DNA of 64,000 nucleotides from Methylomonas sp. AM2-LC (GCF_039904985.1 NZ_CP157005.1:1426001-1490000); one strand, 5' to 3'. Positions 52,800-61,310 are shown, counted from the first letter of the stretch. The notes: generated by a model not told the origin, from the sequence alone. Numbers and translations: made by a program.

Positions 52800-53095
52800 A
52801 TGAATAAAGTCGCAGAAATCACTATTTATTTTTGGATCATCAAAATTTGCGCCACTACTTTAGGTGAAACCGCGGGTGATTTATTGTACATGACATTGGA
52901 TATTGGCTATGGGCCGAGTTCACTGATTCTGATTGGTCTATTTCTGATCACGCTCATTTGGCAGTTACTAGCGAAACGTTTTAACCCGTACTGTATTGGA
53001 CAGTGATACTCACTACCAGTACTGTGGGCACCACCATGTCGCACTATATGGATAGAACTTTAGAATTGGGTTATGCCAAAGGTTCGGTATATTTA
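52800..53095 (+). pseudogene. COG4705-type membrane protein, frameshifted and truncated
   Basis: The first frame gives MNKVAEITIYFWIIKICATT then LGETAGDLLYMTLDIGYGPS, the start of COG4705 membrane proteins (one helix per repeat, GETxGD). After KRFNP (about 52985) the homology moves to another frame (VLYWTVILTTSTVGTTMSHY, DRTLELGYAKGS), so there is one frameshift. It then breaks off near 53090 and chrA-derived sequence begins. Intact relatives are about three times longer. Their function is unknown, but they often sit by metal or chromate genes. Confidence 0.75.
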
Positions 53096-53362
53096 TTTTG
53101 GCTGGCGGTCCATCGACAATGTGATCTGAAATTCACTGCGCCATTAACAGGCATAACCGCTGCAGTGGTTGGCGTGATTCTAAATTTGGCCATATTTTTT
53201 GGTTAGCAAGTGTTCTGGTCACAAGGCTTTACAGGGACGTTTGATGCTATATCCGCAATTATTAGTTTATACGCTATTTTGGCGTTGATTCGTTACAAAG
53301 TCGGCGTTATCTCTGCTCTGGTAGTATCGGTTTTTTATTTAGTAATATCAAAATCTGGTTAG
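53092..53362 (+). pseudogene. chrA: Chromate transporter (chrA), C-terminal remnant with frameshift and nonsense codon
   Basis: The reading FTAPLTGITAAVVGVILNLA (about 53140-53200) is the last conserved helix region of ChrA. An in-frame TAG follows at 53204-53206. The same frame continues QVFWSQGFTGTFDAISAIIS and IRYKVGVISALVVSVFYLVI to TAG 53360-53362, the normal ChrA C-terminus. Upstream, IDNVI appears in another frame, so there is at least one frameshift too. It is fused directly to the COG4705 fragment, so a deletion joined two dead genes. Confidence 0.78.
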
Positions 53363-53381
53363 CCCAGGAAGGAGTTTTTAT

Positions 53382-54296
53382 ATGAATACCCTGATTCAAT
53401 CTCAAGTTCTAGCTCTGTTAATCTCATCACTGTTGAGCAGTGCGGTCTATGCTCAGGAGCCTGGTCAGCATACAGGTATACTGGATGCCGCCAAGATAGA
53501 ACAATTGACAGGAGCAAAAGGAAAACTCGATACTGCAGAAAATGTCTTCAAAGTTTCTGTCCCTCGGAGCGATTTAACCGTTACCGTTGCTGGTGTAAAA
53601 ATGTCAGCAGCTACTGGCTTTACTTCCTGGGCTGCCTTTTCTTTTGTAGGTGAGAAAGTAATGATTATGGGCGACATGGTGTTGCAGGAGGACCAGATCA
53701 ACCCGGTGATGAGCACCGCACTGGAAAACGGCATTGAAGTTACTGCGTTGCACAATCATTTTCTATGGGATACCCCGAAAGTGATGTTTATGCATATTGG
53801 TGGTTCTGGTGAATTAGATAATCTGGCGTCTGGCGTCGGCAAGGTATTTGCTAAAATTAAGGAAACCAGCACAACTAAAATCACAACAAAACCTAAGTCA
53901 TTCGATGTGAGTAAAACATCGCTAGATCCAAAGTCCATAGAAACTATCATTGGTGCCACCCTAGAAAAAACGGGCGAAGTATATAAAGCCACCATTGGCC
54001 GTACTACGCAAATGGATGGTCATACTGTTGGCAAGAGCATGGGTGTCAATACTTGGGCGGTATTTGCAGGCAGCAATGACAAAGCCATCGTCGAAGGTGA
54101 CTTTGCAGTGCTGGAGTCCGAACTACAAGGTGTACTGAAAGCCTTACGCGGTGCTGGTATCGCAATTACTACGATTCACAATCACATGGTTGGGGAATCA
54201 CCAAGAATTGTATTTCTGCACTACTGGGGTGAAGGTAGCAGCAATGATTTGGCGAAAGCTTTTAAATCCGCACTAGATACTCAGACTAAAACTTAA
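53382..54296 (+). CDS. DUF1259 exported protein (LppY/LpqO family), two tandem domains
   Basis: It has 304 residues with a signal peptide ending SAVYAQEP (~1-24). Two similar halves repeat: KIEQLTGAKGKLDTAENVFK ... EVTALHNHFLWDTPKVMFMH and SIETIIGATLEKTGEVYKAT ... AITTIHNHMVGESPRIVFLH. The HNHxxxxxPxxxFxH blocks look metal-binding. DUF1259 has no proven activity. In several genomes it sits beside chromate-resistance genes, and here both neighbours are chr fragments, so it is the last intact gene of that island. AGGAAGGAG lies 8 nt before the ATG. Confidence 0.85.
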   Translation: MNTLIQSQVLALLISSLLSSAVYAQEPGQHTGILDAAKIEQLTGAKGKLDTAENVFKVSVPRSDLTVTVAGVKMSAATGFTSWAAFSFVGEKVMIMGDMVLQEDQINPVMSTALENGIEVTALHNHFLWDTPKVMFMHIGGSGELDNLASGVGKVFAKIKETSTTKITTKPKSFDVSKTSLDPKSIETIIGATLEKTGEVYKATIGRTTQMDGHTVGKSMGVNTWAVFAGSNDKAIVEGDFAVLESELQGVLKALRGAGIAITTIHNHMVGESPRIVFLHYWGEGSSNDLAKAFKSALDTQTKT

Positions 54297-54304
54297 AAAA
54301 TCCC

Positions 54305-54480
54305 CATAAATGGATCATAAGAGAACATCCCAAAATTGATCGGATTGTTTGTCCATGGTTGATCAAGCGGTTTATCAAGCAGGACGCCGAATTTCTTTAC
54401 TATCCAGAAGAATAAATTTTAAGGGTTGTAAAGGAAAAGGGTGCTATCCCTTATAATATCCACAGTGCCGAACTATACGC
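54305..54480 (+). pseudogene. chrB: Chromate resistance protein ChrB, C-terminal-domain remnant
   Basis: In one frame, HPKIDRIVCPWLIKRFIKQD then AEFLYYPEE and a TAA, continuing ILRVVKEKGAIPYNIHSAEL. This matches the ChrB C-terminal domain (HPKIDRIACPWLIRRFID...). It has no start, holds a nonsense codon and is cut short near 54480. It supports reading 52800-54480 as a decaying chromate island. The remaining DNA to 54607 contains only the dispersed repeat at 54491-54556. Confidence 0.75.
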
Positions 54481-54490
54481 AATTAGGGTG

Positions 54491-54556
54491 CTGTGCTTTT
54501 TAATTTTCTAATTATGCGATGTGACTACTCAAGATTACGAAGCTTTTAAGCTTTAT
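54491..54556 (+). repeat. ~66-bp dispersed repeat, copy 1
   Basis: It starts CTGTGCTTTTTAATTTTC and ends TACGAAGCTTTTAAGCTTTAT. It matches the 58442-58508 copy in the same orientation at roughly four out of five bases. It lies at the end of the chr remnant, just before the ABC transporter. Confidence 0.7.
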
Positions 54557-54607
54557 GTCATTATTTTCCATCATAAAAAACCTACAGTTCATGGATGCCT
54601 ATAGCGA

Positions 54608-56362
54608 ATGGATATTATATTTAAAGAATACTGCAAAATTATCTGGCAAAAAAAAGGCTATTTCTTATTAACTTTATTCGCTTTAGGCAGTGCCATCACC
54701 CTGGATTTATCTGCACCTGTCTATTATAAAAACATTGCTAATGGCCTAGCCTTACCTTATTCCAAAGCTACCCTTGCTCTATTACTAGACAATTTAAAAA
54801 CCCTAGCTGGTATTTATGCTGGAATCTGGATATCTTGGCGCTTTCTGGAAATAGCCATCATACCCTTAGAAGCGGGTGGTATTAATCTGTTAGATAAACG
54901 CTGTTTTGATATCCTTAAAAAACAGAAGTATTCTTTCTTTGAAGATCGCTTTTCTGGCAGTCTAATAAAACAAGCCTATCGCTTCACTCATTCATTTGAA
55001 GCTATTATGGATTGGTTTTTATTTCAGTTTTACATGAATATTTTAGCCATCTCTATTTCTTTCACCTTGTTTTATCAACAGGAACCAGAGTTTGCGTATT
55101 ACTTTTTAATTTGGGTTGTAGTATTTATCGCTTGGAATATCGGCTATTCCATCTGGAAATTGCGTTTTGAGAAAGCTGTGGCCGAAGCAGACTCACTGGT
55201 GGGAGGTGCTTATTCGGATGCTATTAGCAATATGTTTATTGTCAAAAGCTTTGCCTTAGAAAATAGAGAGCAAAAGCTCATTAACAAAGCCACTGACCAT
55301 GTTTACAAAAAGAAAAAAGTTGCTTGGGCTTTTACTTTCCTTTCTTTTGCTGTCCAAGGCTTAATGACCTTTGGCTTCGAACTACTCTTAATTGATCTCA
55401 TGATCCAAAAATGGCAAGCCGGGAATTTTGAGATAGGCTTATTTGTTTTATTTCAATCAATTATGCTTATGCTGATTCAACGCTTATGGGAGTTTGGGCG
55501 TAATATTAGAAACTTGTTTACCTCTTTGGCGGACGCCTCAGAAATGGCAGAAGTCTTTAGACAAAAAGAACTTGAAGTCGATAGCCCTGAGGCACAACCA
55601 CATATCATTAGCTTAGGGGATATTGATTTTAAAAACCTTTACTTTAGCTATCACTCAAATAATAGCCAGCAAACGGCTCTTTTTAAAAACTTTTCGCTTA
55701 ATATTAAAGCTGGCGAAAAGGTGGCGCTGGTTGGTCATTCTGGCTCTGGTAAATCCAGTTTGACCAAGCTACTGTTTCGATTCTTAGATCCTCAGCAAGG
55801 TCATATTTACTTTGATGGAATTGACGCAAAAAACTTTACCCTGGAATCCCTACGTCAACAAATCTCCATGGTTCCACAACAGCCTGAGTTATTTCATCGC
55901 TCGATTCGCGATAACATCACTTTAGGTGCGGAAGTATCAGACGAACAACTACTGGATGTGGCTCAAAAATCGCGCAGCCTGGATTTTATCAGCGCATTAC
56001 CACAAACCTTTGATACGCTGGTGGGTGAGCGGGGGGTTAAGCTTTCAGGTGGAGAAAGACAGCGAATTGCGATTGCTCGTGCCTTTTTAGAAGATGCGCC
56101 TATCGTGGTGCTGGACGAGGCCACCAGTGCCTTAGATTCACTCACTGAACAACAAATACAGGTCGCTATCTTCGAACTCATAAAACATAAAACAGCTTTG
56201 GTTATTGCTCACCGTCTATCCACTATCTTGAGTATGGATCGGATTATTGTGTTAGATCAAGGTAATATCATCGAACAAGGCACCCACCAAGAACTTCTGG
56301 CCAAACAAGGTATGTATTTCGCAATGTGGCAACATCAAAGTGGTGGTTTCTTGATTGATTAA
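54608..56362 (+). CDS. ABC exporter, fused permease and ATPase (lipid/peptide type)
   Basis: It has 584 residues, the normal size for a half-transporter that works as a dimer. Six helices lie in ~16-320. The ATPase has Walker A VGHSGSGKSS (~375), Q-loop SMVPQQPELFHRSI, signature LSGGERQR and Walker B IVVLDEATSALD, with the H-loop IAHRLST. The substrate could be lipid, peptide or drug. No accessory gene is adjacent and the start has no obvious ribosome-binding site. The upstream repeat and following small genes suggest it arrived as its own cassette (inference). Confidence 0.9.
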   Translation: MDIIFKEYCKIIWQKKGYFLLTLFALGSAITLDLSAPVYYKNIANGLALPYSKATLALLLDNLKTLAGIYAGIWISWRFLEIAIIPLEAGGINLLDKRCFDILKKQKYSFFEDRFSGSLIKQAYRFTHSFEAIMDWFLFQFYMNILAISISFTLFYQQEPEFAYYFLIWVVVFIAWNIGYSIWKLRFEKAVAEADSLVGGAYSDAISNMFIVKSFALENREQKLINKATDHVYKKKKVAWAFTFLSFAVQGLMTFGFELLLIDLMIQKWQAGNFEIGLFVLFQSIMLMLIQRLWEFGRNIRNLFTSLADASEMAEVFRQKELEVDSPEAQPHIISLGDIDFKNLYFSYHSNNSQQTALFKNFSLNIKAGEKVALVGHSGSGKSSLTKLLFRFLDPQQGHIYFDGIDAKNFTLESLRQQISMVPQQPELFHRSIRDNITLGAEVSDEQLLDVAQKSRSLDFISALPQTFDTLVGERGVKLSGGERQRIAIARAFLEDAPIVVLDEATSALDSLTEQQIQVAIFELIKHKTALVIAHRLSTILSMDRIIVLDQGNIIEQGTHQELLAKQGMYFAMWQHQSGGFLID

Positions 56363-56456
56363 CTACATTGTATCCTTGCCGGGTTATGGGTGTCTTGTTA
56401 TCGTCAATATGCTTGGAGATTATTGTGATACTAATTTAGCTCGCGTTCCATTTGAT

Positions 56457-56735
56457 CTAATTGCTGGGTTTAGAACCGAGCTTTTCTATTATGATTTCTT
56501 GATTTTGAAGAATCTTATCAAGTTTTTTTTGATTATCCTGTATCTTTTCCTGATTACCTAATATGGTTTTCTGATTATCTATAATTTTATCAAGCTTAGT
56601 TTGGTTATTAAGTATCTTGTCTAGGTTATTTAAGATGATTTTTTGGTTGGTGATCACTTGATTGTTATTTTCTGCTGCTATAGCGGACATAGAAAATAAA
56701 GAAATCATGGTCAGTGCTGCAATGATGGTTTTCAT
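56457..56735 (-). CDS. Small exported coiled-coil protein with Asn-Gln repeats
   Basis: It has 92 residues with a signal peptide ending SAIAAENN (~1-22). The mature part is a run of helical repeats with an NQ pair recurring every 7 or 10 residues (NQKIILNN, NNQTKLDKIIDNQK, NQEKIQDNQKK, QNQEIIIEKL). The heptad spacing and alternating Ile/Leu predict a long single coiled coil. GGAG stands 7 nt before the ATG. I recognise no family. A lipoprotein-like spacer or binding rod in the periplasm is plausible (inference). It is convergent with the ABC exporter. Confidence 0.7.
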   Translation of the reverse strand: MKTIIAALTMISLFSMSAIAAENNNQVITNQKIILNNLDKILNNQTKLDKIIDNQKTILGNQEKIQDNQKKLDKILQNQEIIIEKLGSKPSN

Positions 56736-57157
56736 CTATTATCTCCATTGATTATCAATTGTTATGGTGAAGTTCTGGTAGCCGCGAGTAGCAACGCGTA
56801 ATATTGGGAATAAGTTGTAGTCTAACCTTACCGTTAAACGTAACAGAAGTAAATTACCGATTAATATAATATTGCCATTTTGAAAAACTTGTAACTATTA
56901 AGCGTATTGTCTGCTATTTGGCTTTGGGTGCCGGGGTTCCTGGTAGAGGACGCCGTGAATACATCCATGTAGGCTTGATGCCAGCATCCATGCTGGCAAC
57001 ACCTCTACCAGGACCCCCTGCACCCAAAGCCAAGGTTATCAACTGCCTATAAGTTTTTTGATAATCTAGCTGAATAGTTACAAAAACTTTTAAATATATA
57101 AAGGCAAACAATTCAGGCTATTAGGCGTTGATTATAGGGCAGGCTATTTTTTTGAAA
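56736..57157. other. 420-bp gene-free stretch with a long palindrome
   Basis: The only structure is the 112-bp palindrome at 56920-57031. The rest is unremarkable, and frames crossing it have no coding character. Confidence 0.6.
56920..57031. repeat. 112-bp palindromic element
   Basis: GGCTTTGGGTGC (56920-56931) pairs with GCACCCAAAGCC (57020-57031), and GGTTCCTGGTAGAGG pairs with CCTCTACCAGGACCC further in. A second hairpin, GCCAGCAT / ATGCTGGC, lies near the centre. This is a MITE- or REP-like element with no protein. The central stretch GTGAATACATCCATGTAGGC is a type of word seen in dispersed repeats of aquatic gammaproteobacteria (recollection, unchecked). Confidence 0.8.
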
Positions 57158-57757
57158 CTAAGCCCTAAATCGCCAATGCCAAGGTTCGTAAATATAGCCG
57201 AAGGGATTGTCTTTTGGAAACGACAGAAAAAATCCAAAGCTGTTGGCGTATTCGGACAACCAGCCATAGGACGGGATGGTATCGAACCGTTCATCCACAG
57301 GCAGACAGCCGGGAGCGCCGATATCAATGGCGGTACCGCTATGGTGCTCACTGTAACCGGGAGGAGCCAATACCTTAAGAATATTGTCTAAACTTTGGCC
57401 TCGCTCAAGCTTGTGGCGGATGATGGCTGCCTGATGTTCCAGGCTTCGGTAGGCCGATATCATTTGTAGTTCTATGCAATCGTCTGCGGCAGCAGTTCGA
57501 AGCTTATGCCAAGCAGAGGAAGCTTCAGGCGTTAACAGAAATTCTTTACCGTTAGCCGCAATCTCGGCGACAACAAGTTCGGACGGCGGCGACCACAACA
57601 CCAAACCACGGGCTGCCGGCATGTCTTCTGCTATGCCTAGTTCATGAAGAATTGAGCGTACCTGCGCCTGAAAGTCGTCAAGCGGAGTTGGCATTTTGAT
57701 CATGCCGTTTTTCGAGCAGCTATAGGTGCCAGCATAATTACTTCGTCTGCTAATCAC
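57158..57757 (-). CDS. M15 D,D-carboxypeptidase (VanY/DacB-like)
   Basis: The protein has 199 residues from GTG 57757, which overlaps the GNAT stop; MIKMPTPLDD (about 57706) is an alternative. The catalytic region has SAYRSLEHQAAIIRHKL, the zinc motif GYSEHHSGTAIDIGAPGC and the final EPWHWRFRA, the H...D...H and catalytic His of LAS peptidases. It trims D-Ala-D-Ala or peptidoglycan stems. No signal peptide is evident at the N-terminus, so it may be cytoplasmic or the start may be wrong. It overlaps the GNAT gene by 8 bases and is probably co-expressed with it. Confidence 0.82.
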   Translation of the reverse strand: MISRRSNYAGTYSCSKNGMIKMPTPLDDFQAQVRSILHELGIAEDMPAARGLVLWSPPSELVVAEIAANGKEFLLTPEASSAWHKLRTAAADDCIELQMISAYRSLEHQAAIIRHKLERGQSLDNILKVLAPPGYSEHHSGTAIDIGAPGCLPVDERFDTIPSYGWLSEYANSFGFFLSFPKDNPFGYIYEPWHWRFRA

Positions 57758-58271
57758 GGTTACGCCGACTGGCGATATTAAAAATCATGCTGTCCATCCC
57801 CAAAAGGCGCTCTTGATGGCTGAATTGAAATCCTGTTTTTTCTAGAACATGTATTGAAGCCAAATTTTTTGTATGCGTAAAAGCCATTAAATTTTTCAAG
57901 CCTAATACTTGAAAGCAATACCGAATCCAGGCAGTTGCAACTTCGGTTGCTATACCTTGGTTCCAGAAGCTAGGCAACAATCTATAGCCTAACTCGAAAC
58001 TCTGACATTCTGGAAAATACATGGGGCCTGAGTCACCAATGGGTTTCATGGTAGTACTATCAATAATCATCCATTTTGCATACCCATATTGCTCTTGGTG
58101 ATCAATATAATGAGTGATCCTTGAAAGGGTGGTTTCCAGTGTGACATCTGGACCATAAGGAGTCAACTTCATTACATCTGGATCGCCAAACCACGAAAAT
58201 GCTTGTTTAGCATCATTGTTGGTAAATGGCCTGAGGATCGTTCGAGCTGTTTGCAATTCTGTTATGTGCAT
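57750..58271 (-). CDS. GNAT-family acetyltransferase (RimJ/RimL-like)
   Basis: It has 173 residues, the Acetyltransf_3 pattern: ARTILRPFTNNDAKQAFSWF, IGDSGPMYFPECQSFELGYR, the CoA loop LLPSFWNQGIATEVATAWIR (GxG/A form WNQGIATE) and TKNLASIHVLEKTGFQF. It acetylates an amine of unknown identity. It overlaps the downstream M15 gene and shares its direction. Confidence 0.85.
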   Translation of the reverse strand: MHITELQTARTILRPFTNNDAKQAFSWFGDPDVMKLTPYGPDVTLETTLSRITHYIDHQEQYGYAKWMIIDSTTMKPIGDSGPMYFPECQSFELGYRLLPSFWNQGIATEVATAWIRYCFQVLGLKNLMAFTHTKNLASIHVLEKTGFQFSHQERLLGMDSMIFNIASRRNRD

Positions 58272-58441
58272 ATGGTACGTAGATTGGGTAGAACAACGCG
58301 AAACCCAGCAAATGCTTTGAAATAACCGAGTTTTTTTACATTCAAGCTATCCTTTGGATTTATAACCATATCTGCTTTTAAGCTGGGCTTTATTCTCATT
58401 CAAGTCAACTAACGGCCGCAAAAAAATCCGTAAGTAGGATA

Positions 58442-58508
58442 CTGGGCTTTTATCATTTTCTAATCATGAGATGCGACGAACATATATTACGAAGATTTTA
58501 AGCTTTAT
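58442..58508 (+). repeat. ~66-bp dispersed repeat, copy 2
   Basis: It starts CTGGGCTTTTATCATTTTC and ends TTACGAAGATTTTAAGCTTTAT. It matches 54491-54556 in direct orientation. The two copies bracket about 3.9 kb with the ABC exporter, the coiled-coil gene, the palindrome, the M15 gene and the GNAT. Confidence 0.7.
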
Positions 58509-58583
58509 TGGGTATTTAGATAGAAAAGATTTATTTGATAAAAAAAGTGTTGTTGTTTGATTTTATCCTAGAGCGTTACCCAA

Positions 58584-58610
58584 TAAAAATGGCGGGATAA
58601 ATCCCGCCAT
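58584..58610 (-). terminator. Terminator of the pterin/glycosyltransferase operon
   Basis: Perfect arms ATGGCGGGAT (58589-58598) and ATCCCGCCAT (58601-58610) have a 2-nt spacer, so the real loop is larger. On the minus strand a run of T follows (58588-58584). It lies about 160 bp past the glycosyltransferase stop. Confidence 0.75.
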
Positions 58611-58767
58611 CAATAAATCCATTTCAGTAATTGTCCTTAATCACCCAATCCTCTAATCAAGGTATTAATCATAAAAGCAGGTTTATTATATCTGCTTAAT
58701 TTTCTTAAAGATAATGATAGATTTAGAATGAAATATCATTTATGTTGATAAGTATTATTTTGTGTTT

Positions 58768-59859
58768 TTAATCACCGTCCAATCGCGCATATAAATATTC
58801 GCGTATGGTTTTGCAACTGTTTTTCCAAGTTGGATGGCGGCTATAAGCGGCTAAGGAATTCTGGCTTAATTCTAGTAAAAGTGAACGCTTATTTTGTAAT
58901 GTTTGCAGGTGATCGGCTAAGGCTTGCCAGTCTTCAACCGCTATTAAATAACCATTATCGCCGTGTTTGATAATTTCTTTAGCAGCACCTGCGCGGGTGC
59001 CGATTACTGGCAGACCAAACTGCTGGGCTTCTACATAGACGATGCCATAGCTTTCATAGGCAGAGGGTAATACCATTATATGATGCTGCAGGTATAGATT
59101 GGCCAGGGCTTGGCCTTGTACCGGCCCTTTTAGCAGCACTTGTTTTTGCAACTGTGAATCGTGAATAAGCGTTTCTATCCGCTTTACATAGTCAGGCTCC
59201 ATGTCCAGTCGTCCGGCTACTGTCAGCTGAAAGTTCTCGGTTGGCAGTTGCCGTAGTGCTTGCAATAATACATGTAAACCCTTACGCTGAATGACATTAC
59301 CTACCAGCAGAATGTGCAAAGGGCCGGGTGTTAGTACGCGTTGGTTGATAGCATCAAACTCTATCTGCGCGCAGGGAAAATTATCGCCTGCTGGTACTGC
59401 CAAACACAGGGGCGGGGGGTGGTTGTTGGTTAACTCAATTGCTTGTGCTTTAGTGGTTTGGCTGTTAACTATTATTCCCGCTACGGATTTAAGATAATGG
59501 CGTTCGATGGATCGATAAAACCAGACGCTAAACCACGGGTGGTGATCGAAACTTGTCAGTAAGTGTATCAGTGCAATAAGAGGTATCTTGAGCTGTTTGC
59601 TTAAGCGTTGATTCAGCATAAATACTGAAGGATGCACCATGGCATCCTGTATCAATATGTCAATATCGGCTGCGCTGATTTGCGCAAGGCAAAACTGGCT
59701 GAAATTATCGCCTAGTTGCTGCCAGTATCTGCGCTGCGGCAGACTGATAATCTGCACCTGTTCTCCCTGTTCGCGTAGATAAGATACCAGTTTCCGGTTG
59801 TACAGATAGCCACCGCTCACTGTGTTCAAATCACCATAAATCAACAAACCGATGCGCAT
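58768..59859 (-). CDS. GT4-family glycosyltransferase
   Basis: It has 363 residues of GT-B fold. The N-terminal half starts MRIGLLIYGDLNTVSGGYLY. The C-terminal nucleotide-sugar domain has LHILLVGNVIQRKGLHVLLQ, VLLKGPVQGQALANLYLQHH and VLPSAYESYGIVYVEAQQFG with GTRAGAAKEII, the GT4 E-x7-E and Rossmann landmarks. It transfers a sugar from a nucleotide donor to an unknown acceptor. It is the last gene of the operon starting at 62657, so the pterin-type product of the first four genes is a good acceptor candidate (inference). It lies 13 bp after the PTPS-like gene. Confidence 0.85.
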   Translation of the reverse strand: MRIGLLIYGDLNTVSGGYLYNRKLVSYLREQGEQVQIISLPQRRYWQQLGDNFSQFCLAQISAADIDILIQDAMVHPSVFMLNQRLSKQLKIPLIALIHLLTSFDHHPWFSVWFYRSIERHYLKSVAGIIVNSQTTKAQAIELTNNHPPPLCLAVPAGDNFPCAQIEFDAINQRVLTPGPLHILLVGNVIQRKGLHVLLQALRQLPTENFQLTVAGRLDMEPDYVKRIETLIHDSQLQKQVLLKGPVQGQALANLYLQHHIMVLPSAYESYGIVYVEAQQFGLPVIGTRAGAAKEIIKHGDNGYLIAVEDWQALADHLQTLQNKRSLLLELSQNSLAAYSRHPTWKNSCKTIREYLYARLDGD

Positions 59860-59872
59860 GGTTTAGGATTGC

Positions 59873-60250
59873 TTAGAAAGGCTGTTTATAAGCAGCCCAG
59901 CAACTGGCATTCTCCCACAGTTTTACCCGTAGTGAACCAGTACCGGGTGGGTTGATGGTTGCGATGAGTTTTTCGCTGATAATGCGACTAAAGTGCTCGA
60001 TACTAGGGTTAAGTCCGGCGAATTCTGCTTTATCATTAAGCAATTGATCGCGGAACTCTGACACTATCAGGTCTAGAGCCGCTTCAATGGCAACAATATC
60101 GACCAGATAGCCGTGTTGGTCGAGCTGTTCGCCCTTAATTCTAACTTCTGCAACATACTGATGGGCATGGGGCTGATTTTCGCTCCCCCAGTCGCCTCCA
60201 AATAAGAAATGACGGGCAATGAATTCACGGGTTACGGCTACACTATACAC
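59873..60250 (-). CDS. PTPS/QueD-fold enzyme with Glu in the catalytic Cys position
   Basis: It has 125 residues from GTG 60250 (AAGGA about 9 nt upstream). The zinc ligands are present: H14, H28 and H30 (ARHFLFGGDW and PHAHQY). QueD and PTPS have a Cys four residues before HxH; here that position is Glu (S23-E24-N-Q-P-H28). Cys to Glu is the mark of PTPS-III, which acts on dihydroneopterin triphosphate to give 6-hydroxymethyldihydropterin. So this is probably not a canonical queuosine QueD. The rest, HYLVDIVAIEAALD-like and NPSIEHFSRIISEK, fits the fold. It lies between the dehydrogenase and glycosyltransferase genes. Confidence 0.8.
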   Translation of the reverse strand: MYSVAVTREFIARHFLFGGDWGSENQPHAHQYVAEVRIKGEQLDQHGYLVDIVAIEAALDLIVSEFRDQLLNDKAEFAGLNPSIEHFSRIISEKLIATINPPGTGSLRVKLWENASCWAAYKQPF

Positions 60251-60269
60251 TTTGGTTTTTCCTTCACTT

Positions 60270-61310
60270 TTAATAAATAAAAATAGCTTGCAAGACTTTT
60301 TCGGGGGTTTGGTCTAGTTGTTGATAGATGCTGTTCGCTTGCGTAAGCGGCAGTCGATGACTAATCAATGATTGTGGTTGCACCCGGCGCAGCATGTCCC
60401 AACTGGTGTGAAAACGGCGTGCTTTATCCCAGCGGCCAGTGAGTTCCGGGGCAATGCTACTGACCTGACTGCTAATGAGTTTTATGCGATTACGGTGTGC
60501 AACACCACCCAAGTGTAGAGTGCCGGCTTTGTTGCCATACCAGCTACCGATAACGATACGTCCGCTATAGCCGCATAAATCAATAGCCAGATTCAAGGCA
60601 TCTGGTACACCGCTCAGTTCGTAGATTAAATCAACGCCTGTGCCAGGTGTTGCCAGTTGTGGTGAGGGTAATTGTAGCGCCTGTTTTAACACGGCAATTT
60701 GTGTAGCAGAGCCAGGGTCGTAAACTTGTTGCACACCCATGCGCAAAGCACGACTCCGCCGTTCAACCAAGCCATCCATACCATACAGTGCCGCTAATGG
60801 AAACTGTGCCAGTAAGCTAGAAACCAACAGACCAACGACCCCTTGTCCTAAGATCAGTACGCGTTCGCCTAGTGCAGGATTGCCATCCAGCAGCAGATTG
60901 ACCGCTGTTTCCATATTGGCCAAAAACACCGCTGCTTCGGGGGTCATGTCATCCGGTAAGGCGATGACTTGTTCCGGGGTAGTGATAAAATGGCTGGCAT
61001 GTGGCTGAAAGGCAAACACCCGTTTGTCTTGCCAATGGCTTGCGACAGCTGTGCCAGTCTGTGCCACTCTGCCAACACTGGCATAGCCATATTGCAAAGG
61101 ATAAGTGGGCGCGTTTTGTAAAGCGCTTAGTGTGGCATCCAGGGTAAGATCGGCTGGCAATTGTCCACGATACACCAGCATTTCTGTGCCAGCACTAATA
61201 GCAGAGCAATCGTTTTTGATGAGTATCTGCTCAGCTTGCAAGGTAGGTAATGACTGCTCACGGATTTCGATTTGATAGGGATTGGTAAACCAGAGCTGTT
61301 GTGCTTTCAC
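60270..61310 (-). CDS. Medium-chain dehydrogenase (zinc ADH family, BchC-like)
   Basis: I start at GTG 61310, which overlaps the RibD stop (GTGA); an ATG at 61346 would lie inside the upstream gene. The protein has 346 residues. LPLQYGYASVGRVAQTGTAV-like and ERVLILGQGVVGLLVSSLLA are the NAD-binding Rossmann region, and YELSGVPDALNLAIDLCGY follows. The N-terminal SAISAGTEMLVYRG replaces the usual catalytic-zinc Cys region and resembles BchC-type dehydrogenases, so it may act without catalytic zinc. It would oxidise or reduce an alcohol or ketone on the pathway intermediate (inference). Confidence 0.8.
   Translation of the reverse strand: MKAQQLWFTNPYQIEIREQSLPTLQAEQILIKNDCSAISAGTEMLVYRGQLPADLTLDATLSALQNAPTYPLQYGYASVGRVAQTGTAVASHWQDKRVFAFQPHASHFITTPEQVIALPDDMTPEAAVFLANMETAVNLLLDGNPALGERVLILGQGVVGLLVSSLLAQFPLAALYGMDGLVERRSRALRMGVQQVYDPGSATQIAVLKQALQLPSPQLATPGTGVDLIYELSGVPDALNLAIDLCGYSGRIVIGSWYGNKAGTLHLGGVAHRNRIKLISSQVSSIAPELTGRWDKARRFHTSWDMLRRVQPQSLISHRLPLTQANSIYQQLDQTPEKVLQAIFIY

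Larger units (their letters stand above)
58272..58767. other. 495-bp intergenic region
   Basis: It contains the second dispersed-repeat copy (58442-58508) and the terminator 58584-58610. The remainder carries no feature I can support. Confidence 0.55.
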
